DNA of 5,985 nt from Rhodospirillales bacterium. Lineage in GTDB: Bacteria; Pseudomonadota; Alphaproteobacteria; Rhodospirillales; Casp-alpha2. The notes under the pieces were generated by a model. It saw nothing but the letters and a program-made list of their open reading frames with translations. It was not told where the DNA came from and made no database searches. Each line of letters begins with the position of its first letter. Within the stretch, counting starts at the first letter, position 1. The translations under genes and the position numbers were made by a program. Positions 1 to 5,122 of this stretch are shown piece by piece. The DNA lies in assembly GCA_021775275.1 (NCBI GenBank), contig JAJFIE010000442.1:1-5985 (forward strand), given 5' to 3'.

Positions 1-1
1 G

Positions 2-262
2 CAAGACTGGGGGCCGATCTATGATCGCTCGGACCTGGACGGGTTTTATCTGGCTATCGGATCAAGCGGCAACCAGTTCAAAAACGGCCCCACGGCAGGC
101 AAGATGATGGCAGCCCTGATTGAGGCCTGCGAGAACGGTCACGACCACGATGCCGACCCGGTGACGTTCACGCTTGAACACATCGGCCACACCATCGATC
201 TGGGCTTCTGCTCGCGCAACCGCGAGATCAACGAGAATTCAAGTTTTTCGGTGATTGGATGA
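2..262 (+). CDS. FAD-dependent oxidoreductase, C-terminal fragment (DAO/sarcosine-oxidase-like)
   Basis: Only the last 86 residues are present; the frame is open from base 2 and the gene starts before the window. The segment YLAIGSSGNQFKNGP followed by TAGKMMAALI is the usual C-terminal end of the FAD-binding fold in D-amino-acid oxidase/sarcosine dehydrogenase-type enzymes: a strand, a Gly-rich turn with a Pro contacting the flavin, and the closing helix. The tail contains SRNREINENSSFSVIG, a conserved-looking ending with no membrane segment. Such enzymes oxidise the C-N bond of amino acids or N-methylated amines using bound FAD in the cytoplasm. The substrate cannot be told from this piece. 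It converges on the small beta-grasp gene with only 4 bases between the stops. The family call is fairly secure; the exact reaction is not. Confidence 0.8.
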   Translation, partial: QDWGPIYDRSDLDGFYLAIGSSGNQFKNGPTAGKMMAALIEACENGHDHDADPVTFTLEHIGHTIDLGFCSRNREINENSSFSVIG

Positions 263-266
263 TCCG

Positions 267-581
267 TCACACAATCGGCGAGCCGAACCCCCAACTGTAA
301 GGCACTGCGCCAGAGATAGCGATGACGTCTCCATGCTCGGGGACATAGTCTGTGTTGATGGTCCCGGGCATGTCGCGGGTCACGTCCCGACCGTTGCACC
401 AGACCAGAAAGACGTCGTGCTCACGGATTTTCAGGCGCGAGAAAATGTCGGCCACAGTGCTGCCGGCATTCAGTGTCATCGGACGGCTGACAGCACCCCC
501 CACATCGCGCTGAATGCTGTTGAACACGCGGACCTCAATCTCGATTTCGATACCAGAGGTATTGTGTCCGATCATATTCAT
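267..581 (-). CDS. Small MoaD/ThiS-like beta-grasp protein without a Gly-Gly tail
   Basis: This encodes 104 residues. The pattern fits the ubiquitin-like beta-grasp fold of MoaD/ThiS: a first strand (IEIEVRVFNS, about residues 13-22), a second strand before NAGSTVADIFSRL (38-50; the GSTV-helix signature), then VFLVWCNGRDV (57-67; strand plus the NGR turn) and HGDVIAISGAVP (83-94; the final GD-hydrophobic strand). MoaD and ThiS carry sulfur as a thiocarboxylate on a C-terminal Gly-Gly. Here the protein ends YSWGFGSPIV, so that chemistry is not supported. I chose the ATG at 579-581 because AAAAAGG lies 10 bases upstream; a longer open frame to 752 has no convincing start and runs through the promoter region. 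The gene is divergent from the Lon-like protease. The fold assignment is by pattern; the function is unknown. Confidence 0.7.
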   Translation of the reverse strand: MNMIGHNTSGIEIEIEVRVFNSIQRDVGGAVSRPMTLNAGSTVADIFSRLKIREHDVFLVWCNGRDVTRDMPGTINTDYVPEHGDVIAISGAVPYSWGFGSPIV

Positions 582-643
582 GACGCACTGACCTTTTTGC
601 TGTCTCATCCCGACATTTCGGCGACATGGTAGGGTGCAATAAA

Positions 644-662
644 CAGGGTGACCTTGACCCTG
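644..662. promoter_or_regulatory. Inverted repeat CAGGGT-N7-ACCCTG overlapping the FNR-like box
   Basis: A perfect 6-bp inverted repeat with a 7-base spacer fills the space between the candidate -35 and -10 of the leftward promoter, and shares nine bases with the FNR-like palindrome. The position resembles operators of MerR-type regulators or of repressors that cover the spacer. No MerR-family gene is present in the window, so the binding protein is unknown. It could also be a chance by-product of the repeated GACC/GGTC words here. Confidence 0.35.
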
Positions 663-667
663 GTCAA
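654..667. promoter_or_regulatory. FNR/FixK-type palindrome TTGACCCTGGTCAA
   Basis: This is a 14-bp dyad with six perfectly paired bases per arm (TTGACC / GGTCAA) around a 2-base centre. It has the TTGA-N6-TCAA layout bound by CRP/FNR-superfamily regulators and agrees at 8 of 10 fixed positions with the FNR consensus TTGAT-N4-ATCAA; it also fits the looser FixK pattern. Its centre (660.5) lies 41.5 bases upstream of a possible rightward start near 702, behind CATATT (690-695) as -10. This is the expected class II spacing. The palindrome is seen directly; the regulator family is inferred. Confidence 0.55.
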
Positions 668-678
668 ATGTGATCGCA

Positions 679-692
679 TTGATATCGGTCAT
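679..692. promoter_or_regulatory. Second, imperfect FNR-like box TTGATATCGGTCAT
   Basis: TTGAT-ATCG-GTCAT keeps the TGA-N6-TCA core and matches 8 of the 10 fixed FNR positions, with a perfect left half and a weaker right half. Its centre (685.5) is 25 bp from that of the first palindrome. Relative to a start near 747, served by GATAAT at 735-740, it would sit at about -61.5, a class I activator position. The evidence is pattern and spacing only. Confidence 0.3.
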
Positions 693-710
693 ATTCAGGC
701 ATCCGGATAA

Positions 711-740
711 CTGGCATTGTTGCGTCATCCATTGGATAAT
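711..740 (+). promoter_or_regulatory. Candidate promoter for the Lon-like protease operon
   Basis: CTGGCA (711-716), 18 bases, then GATAAT (735-740) gives a 4/6 match at -35 and a 5/6 match at -10. A start near 747 would leave a leader of about 30 bases before the ATG at 778. The weak -35 would suit a promoter that needs an activator, in keeping with the FNR-like sites upstream. Confidence 0.4.
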
Positions 741-767
741 GATCCGTGACATTTCTTGAACTTACAT

Positions 768-773
768 GTGAGG
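768..773 (+). promoter_or_regulatory. Ribosome binding site of the Lon-like protease
   Basis: GTGAGG ends 4 bases before the ATG at 778. Spacing is tight but acceptable, and it supports this start; no better upstream start is in frame. Confidence 0.6.
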
Positions 774-777
774 TTCC

Positions 778-3219
778 ATGAAGGTTCGTCCTCTCAAGCC
801 CGTTCAATTCTATCGCCCGTGTGATCCATCCGCCCTACCCTTTAAAACCACGGATGAGGTGATGTCACTGGACGGCGCGCTCGGTCAGGACCGTGCGATG
901 GAAGCTATCCGCTTCGGCAGCGCCACCCTCGCCGAAGGCTTTAATTTGTTCCTGTATGGCCCACCCGGAACCGGGAAATTTGACATCGTTCACCGCTTTC
1001 TGTCTGAAAAGGCGGCGGGAGAAGCGACCCCCGACGACTGGGTCTACGTCAATAACTTCGACGACACACACAAACCAACGGCCATGCCCCTGCCGCCCGG
1101 GCGTGGACTGGAACTGAAACAGGCTATCCACCAAACCATCGACGATATTCGTGCGGCGGTAATCACTGTTTTTGAGAGCGATGATTACCGGAACCGCCAT
1201 CAGGTGCTGGAGGAAAGCTACCGACAGGATCAACAACACGCCTTCGATAGCCTGTCGGAAGCAGCTGCGGCAAAGAATGTCGCTCTGATCATGACGCCCA
1301 GGGGGTTTGCCCTGGCGCCTACACGGGATGGACAGGTCGTCGGCCCCGATGTGTTCGCCAAACTGGAAGATGCTGAACGTGAGCGCTGGCAGGCTGATAT
1401 CAAGGAACTGGAGAAGGAACTGGAAGCCATCATCGCGACCATTCCGCGCCGCACCAAGGAACTTCGCAACAAATTACAGGAAATGAACCGTGAGATTACG
1501 GCCTACGTGGTGGATTCCCACATGTCCGACCTGCTTACCGGGTTCGGTGGATTGCCACAGGTGGCGGTTTTCGTAGACGCCATGCGCGCCGATCTGATCG
1601 ACAATATCCGCACCGTGCTCGGGATGGACGGGGATGCCAAGGCTGATGGCTCTCAACTCCTTAGCAGCATGAGCAGCAATGGCGGTGCGGCCCTCGGGTT
1701 CGGGCGATACGAGGTAAATGTGGTTGTCACCAATTCACCGGAATCCGGTGCGCCGGTCATCTACGAAGACCACCCGACCCTCGGCAATCTCATAGGTCGG
1801 ATCGAGCATGTGGAGCATATGGGCGCATTGTTGACGGACTTCCGCATGATCAAGCCGGGGGCTTTTCATCTGGCCCTGGGCGGTTATCTGCTGCTAGATG
1901 CGCGTCAGGTCCTGATTCAGCCCTTTGCCTGGGAAGCACTGAAACGCACGATCCGTGGCCGATGTATCAAAACCGAAAGTCCGGGCAAGTACCTGACGGT
2001 GATCGGCACGGTATCACTGGAACCCGCACCGATTCCCCATGAGGTCAAGATCGTGCTGCTGGGTGATCCGATGATGTATTACCTGCTGTCGGCCTACGAC
2101 CCCGAGTTCTCGGAACTGTTCAAGGTCGGTGCTGACTTTGGCGACCGCATGGAACGAACGCCAGAGACAGAAAAGCGGTTCTCTGAATGCATCGCCATGC
2201 TGGTGAAGAAACACAATATGCGCGCCTTTGAGAAAACTGCCGTGGCCCGGATTATTGAATACAGCGCCCGTGAGGCCGGAGATTCAGAGCGGCTGTCGCT
2301 GGAACTCGCCAAGATCAAGGATTTGATGCACGAAGCTGACTGGATTGCCGGCGCAGAAAATTCAAACCGGGTGAAACGCGGCCATGTAGAGCAAGCCCTG
2401 GATGCTGCCCGATATCGAAAGGATCGAATTCGGGAGCGCTCGCAAGAGGCCATCCAGCGCGGTGACATATTGATCGATACGACCAGCGAAAAGGTTGGTC
2501 AGATCAATGCGCTGAGCGTGTTGCAGATCGGCGGTTACAGCTTCGGTCGGCCAACCCGTATCACGGCGCGGACCTGGATGGGTAAAGGACGCGTAATTGA
2601 CATCGAACGAGAGGTTGAACTGGGTGGGTCGCTGCACTCCAAAGGGGTGATGATCCTGACAAGCTATCTGAGTTCCCATTTTGTACCGGGAACACCGCTC
2701 GCGCTGGCGGCCAGTCTGGTGTTTGAGCAGAGCTATGGCGGCGTCGATGGCGACAGCGCATCATCAACCGAACTCTACGCCCTGCTCTCGGCCCTTTCCG
2801 ACATCCCCATCAAGCAATCCCTTGCCGTGACCGGATCGGTCAATCAACACGGCCTTGTTCAGGCCATCGGTGGCGTGAATGAGAAAATCGAGGGCTTTTT
2901 TGACATTTGCCAGGAACGCGGTCTGAATGGTGAACAGGGGGTGCTGATCCCCGTATCCAATGTCAAACACCTCATGCTGCGACAGGACGTAGTGGGTGCC
3001 GCGCGCAAGGGCAGGTTCCGCATCTACCCCGTTGAAACCATCAGCCAGGGCATTGAACTGCTGACCGGCGTGCCCGCCGGTATCCGCCGCCCGAACGGCA
3101 CGTTCAAGGACGGCACCGTGTTCGCCGCTGTGGAAAGTCGCCTGTTGGGATTTGCCGACGCTTTCAGGTCCTTTAGTAAAGGAAGCGGAAGCGGAGGTGA
3201 AATGGAGACCCGGCAATGA
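778..3219 (+). CDS. Lon-type AAA+ serine protease (LonB/LonC-related, S16 family)
   Basis: This is an 813-residue cytoplasmic protein with no signal peptide or membrane segment. An N-terminal AAA-type segment has LDGALGQDRAMEAI (31-44) and a Walker A, GPPGTGKF (61-68). A charged helical, coiled-coil-like insert spans about 110-245, as in the LonC-helical class. The AAA core resumes with GGYLLLDAR (368-376, Walker B-like, Asp374 but no following Glu) and VKIVLLGD (423-430, probable sensor 1), then a lid with GDSERLS (501-507). The C-terminal S16 protease domain (about 560-765) has the catalytic Ser660 in DGDSASS and Lys703 in GGVNEKIEG, so the Ser-Lys dyad is intact. It should degrade damaged or regulatory proteins. 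Its length is close to that of the roughly 800-residue Lon-related family and well above E. coli YcbZ (586). It ends with a short Gly-Ser tail (802-807). Walker A lacks the usual Ser/Thr after Lys67. It heads an operon with the Usp-like gene. Confidence 0.93.
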   Translation: MKVRPLKPVQFYRPCDPSALPFKTTDEVMSLDGALGQDRAMEAIRFGSATLAEGFNLFLYGPPGTGKFDIVHRFLSEKAAGEATPDDWVYVNNFDDTHKPTAMPLPPGRGLELKQAIHQTIDDIRAAVITVFESDDYRNRHQVLEESYRQDQQHAFDSLSEAAAAKNVALIMTPRGFALAPTRDGQVVGPDVFAKLEDAERERWQADIKELEKELEAIIATIPRRTKELRNKLQEMNREITAYVVDSHMSDLLTGFGGLPQVAVFVDAMRADLIDNIRTVLGMDGDAKADGSQLLSSMSSNGGAALGFGRYEVNVVVTNSPESGAPVIYEDHPTLGNLIGRIEHVEHMGALLTDFRMIKPGAFHLALGGYLLLDARQVLIQPFAWEALKRTIRGRCIKTESPGKYLTVIGTVSLEPAPIPHEVKIVLLGDPMMYYLLSAYDPEFSELFKVGADFGDRMERTPETEKRFSECIAMLVKKHNMRAFEKTAVARIIEYSAREAGDSERLSLELAKIKDLMHEADWIAGAENSNRVKRGHVEQALDAARYRKDRIRERSQEAIQRGDILIDTTSEKVGQINALSVLQIGGYSFGRPTRITARTWMGKGRVIDIEREVELGGSLHSKGVMILTSYLSSHFVPGTPLALAASLVFEQSYGGVDGDSASSTELYALLSALSDIPIKQSLAVTGSVNQHGLVQAIGGVNEKIEGFFDICQERGLNGEQGVLIPVSNVKHLMLRQDVVGAARKGRFRIYPVETISQGIELLTGVPAGIRRPNGTFKDGTVFAAVESRLLGFADAFRSFSKGSGSGGEMETRQ
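3205..3208 (+). promoter_or_regulatory. Ribosome binding site of the Usp-like gene, inside the protease gene
   Basis: GGAG ends 7 bases before the ATG at 3216. A stronger anti-SD match, GGAGGTGA (3193-3200), lies further upstream in the same purine-rich tract and could act as a standby site. Both lie inside the protease reading frame, which fits translational coupling. Confidence 0.6.
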
Positions 3220-4103
3220 CCCCGGCAAAAACCGGAAACACCATTCGGCATTTTCGGCGGTTTGTCCTGACCCTGAGTTTGTCCGCTGATGAGGATCCGA
3301 TCCAGACCATTGAGCATACCGCGCAGCTCGCCAGAGAACTCAATAGTGACGTGGCTTGTCTGTGTGTCAGGGACAGCGATTTGCTCGACTATGCCGCATT
3401 GCCCTTCGCCCGGGAGTTTTCCGTCCATGGCGCGCTGACCCGACCCTTGAATGCCGATGACATGCGCAATGAGATGAACCACCGTGCGTCGTCAATTCAT
3501 CAAATTCTGGAGAAATTGACGTCCGACCAACAACGACAGAGCACCTTCCACATCGTTGATGGCCGACTGGTTGAAAAGGCCATGGAAGCAGCCGAGGAAA
3601 ATGACCTGTTAGTCGTGACCGTTGCATCGCGGACTCCCGGTCACGTCGGACCGGCCTACGAGAATATCCGCAGAGTCGTGGAGCAAACCCGGCGTGACCT
3701 CCTGATGTTGGCGGGGGCTGGCGCTCCACGCACAGGGCCTGTCGTATTGCTTGTGGACGAAGACGTTCCTTCCGGACGAACCTTAAGAATCGCCCTCCAT
3801 GTCGCCCAATCCCGCCAATCGGGTCTGGATATTTTCATCGCCGACGATGTCGCGTTGAGCCGAGCGGTACGGCAACGGTGCGATGAAATTTTCACCTTGG
3901 ACGATAACCCCGCGCCCCATCTATCTATCAACTCCCTGAACAGATGCCTGTCGCGCCCGTGGCGACCCCATCCCTGCTCCCTTATGGTGCTGGAGTTCGA
4001 TAAAGGTCTGCCATCCCTCGGTTTTCTTGATCAATCTCTCAGGATCTTTCAGGCTCCTTTGCTGCTGCTCAGGCGTCACATCAACGAGAGCCCTTCTGTT
4101 TGA
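3216..4103 (+). CDS. Tandem universal stress protein (UspA-like) domain protein
   Basis: The 295 residues look like two Usp alpha/beta domains in a row. Domain 1 (about 12-166) starts with strand RRFVLTLSL, then helix TIEHTAQLARELNSDVACLCV (31-51), the VDGRLVEKAMEAAEENDLLVV region (114-134) and a final strand DLLMLAG. Domain 2 (about 174-287) repeats the pattern: GPVVLLVDEDVPSGRTLRIALHVA, DIFIADD, CSLMVLE and APLLLLRR. The Gly-x2-Gly-x9-Gly-Ser/Thr loop of ATP-binding Usp proteins is not recognisable in either half (SRTPGHVGPAYENIRRVV stands in its place in domain 1), so it may not bind ATP in the standard way. The start codon overlaps the protease stop (ATGA), which implies coupled expression and a shared stress role. 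The family call rests on fold pattern; the partner and ligand are unknown. Confidence 0.75.
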   Translation: MTPAKTGNTIRHFRRFVLTLSLSADEDPIQTIEHTAQLARELNSDVACLCVRDSDLLDYAALPFAREFSVHGALTRPLNADDMRNEMNHRASSIHQILEKLTSDQQRQSTFHIVDGRLVEKAMEAAEENDLLVVTVASRTPGHVGPAYENIRRVVEQTRRDLLMLAGAGAPRTGPVVLLVDEDVPSGRTLRIALHVAQSRQSGLDIFIADDVALSRAVRQRCDEIFTLDDNPAPHLSINSLNRCLSRPWRPHPCSLMVLEFDKGLPSLGFLDQSLRIFQAPLLLLRRHINESPSV

Positions 4104-4105
4104 TA

Positions 4106-4111
4106 TTGACA
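4106..4111 (+). promoter_or_regulatory. Possible -35 box before the LysR-type gene
   Basis: A perfect TTGACA starts 2 bases after the Usp stop codon, in the 71-bp gap before the LysR gene. The -10 is poor: CAGTAC (4131-4136) is 19 bases downstream and nothing better lies at 16-18. The gap has no hairpin with a T-run, so read-through from the protease-Usp operon is possible. Confidence 0.25.
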
Positions 4112-4174
4112 TGGAAATAAAAGGCGCGCTCAGTACCGCGAGAGAACATTTCGAACTTGGATTTGTGGTGAAAA

Positions 4175-5122
4175 ATGAAAGTTAGCAGGCTTCCTTCTCT
4201 TGCTGCCTTAAAAGCTTTTGAGTCTGTTGGTCGGCATCTGAGTTTTCAGCGCGCTGCCGAAGAAGTATGTCTGACGCCATCGGCTGTCAGCCATCAGGTC
4301 CGCACGCTGGAGAACCAGTTGGGCGCGCGGCTGTTCGTGCGGCGACATCATGAACTTGAACTCACGCCTATCGGACTCAGCTATCTGGGCCGTATTCAGG
4401 CCATCATCGCCGACCTGCTGGACGCAACGACAGATGTTGTGGACAGCAACGGACAAGCCCCGTTATCGATCCAGCTGTGTCCCAGCCTCGGGGCCACCTG
4501 GATGATCCCCCGCCTTGGTTCGTTCCGCGAAGCTCACCCCGAACTTGAAATCAATATCGTGACGCCCTACGAAGACCCACACTTCCTGTTACCAGAAGTG
4601 GACGTGGGTGTACTGTACGGAAACGGAAACTGGACCGGGGTACGAACCGAGTACCTCATGGGCGAACAGGTTTTCCCCGTGTGCAGCCCCGGGTACCTGA
4701 AATCAACGTCGCCACTCAAGCACCCGGCGGACCTCGTCGAGCATACAATCATCCGCTGCAACATTGCGGCAAACCCGGAATGGGCGACATGGTGTGACGC
4801 GGTTGGCTTGACAGATTTCAAACCAAAACAGAATTTGCGTTTCCATAACCGCGTCCAGTCCCTGGCCGCAGCCGTGGAGGGTCTGGGTATAGCCATGGGC
4901 CGCCGCCCTGCCGTCGATGATTTACTCGATACCGGCAAGCTTGTTATCCCGTTCGATACCATGCTGGATGGATTTGGCGCGTACTATTTGGTCTATCCAG
5001 ACCAGTCCGGACGGCTGCCACGGATTGCGGCATTCCGCGCCTGGATCATGTCACAGGGTGCAGAGACGGACTCTCATTTGTTCCCGGTCCAGCCAAAGCG
5101 TGGCCCCGTCGCGGTCGCCTAA
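4175..5122 (+). CDS. LysR-family transcriptional regulator, GcvA-like
   Basis: The 315-residue length is normal for the family. The N-terminus LPSLAALKAFESVGRHLSF (6-24) and winged helix-turn-helix RAAEEVCLTPSAVSHQVRTLE (26-46), followed by LGARLFVRR, are typical of the GcvA branch (GcvA controls the glycine cleavage system in E. coli). A linker helix (about 65-92) leads to the periplasmic-binding-protein-like effector domain (about 95-293), with PSLGATWMIPRLGSFREAHPEL (103-124), EVDVGVLYGNGNWTG (141-155), FPVCSPGYL (167-175) and AAAVEGLGIAMGRRP (231-245). It acts as a DNA-binding tetramer responding to a small molecule. The start is supported by GTGG/GGTG at 4165-4170. GcvA-like regulators often control genes unrelated to glycine cleavage, so the target is open; the neighbouring SHMT-like gene is convergent rather than divergent. 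The final 22 residues are a variable tail. Confidence 0.93.
   Translation: MKVSRLPSLAALKAFESVGRHLSFQRAAEEVCLTPSAVSHQVRTLENQLGARLFVRRHHELELTPIGLSYLGRIQAIIADLLDATTDVVDSNGQAPLSIQLCPSLGATWMIPRLGSFREAHPELEINIVTPYEDPHFLLPEVDVGVLYGNGNWTGVRTEYLMGEQVFPVCSPGYLKSTSPLKHPADLVEHTIIRCNIAANPEWATWCDAVGLTDFKPKQNLRFHNRVQSLAAAVEGLGIAMGRRPAVDDLLDTGKLVIPFDTMLDGFGAYYLVYPDQSGRLPRIAAFRAWIMSQGAETDSHLFPVQPKRGPVAVA

Larger units (their letters stand above)
638..667 (-). promoter_or_regulatory. Candidate promoter for the beta-grasp gene
   Basis: Read on the minus strand, TTGACC (667-662) is followed after 18 bases by TTTATT (643-638), with 5/6 and 4/6 agreement to the sigma-70 -35 and -10 boxes. A start near 630 would give a leader of about 50 bases. 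The spacer holds an inverted repeat and the -35 box is part of a palindrome, so bound regulators could block or remodel this promoter. An alternative -10, TACCAT (631-626), would place the palindrome centre about 41.5 bases upstream of the start, the usual activator position. Confidence 0.4.

Noticed and set aside
255..632. 125-residue open frame on the plus strand
   Set aside because: It is antisense to the beta-grasp gene, has no RBS and no recognisable domain; the opposite strand gives a coherent MoaD/ThiS-like pattern.
667..680. Near-palindrome AATGTGATCGCATT as a CRP site
   Set aside because: The arms are interrupted by a mismatch and the second CRP half-site (TCACA) is absent at the right distance; it is better seen as spacer between the two FNR-like boxes.
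711..724. Possible sigma-54 promoter (TGGCATTGTTGC) before the protease gene
   Set aside because: The GG and GC elements are 7 bases apart, whereas sigma-54 needs 10.
582..752. N-terminal extension of the beta-grasp gene to an ATG at 752
   Set aside because: The added residues look non-coding, have several Cys and no family pattern, and the stretch contains the palindromes and promoters; a start at 581 has a purine-rich RBS.
2764..3228. 154-residue open frame on the minus strand inside the protease gene (and a similar one at 3024-3482)
   Set aside because: Both run antisense to strongly conserved S16 protease or Usp sequence and have no RBS or domain.
4104..4174. Terminator between the Usp-like and LysR genes
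   Set aside because: The GC-rich stretch around 4122-4140 forms no stable stem and has no following T-run.
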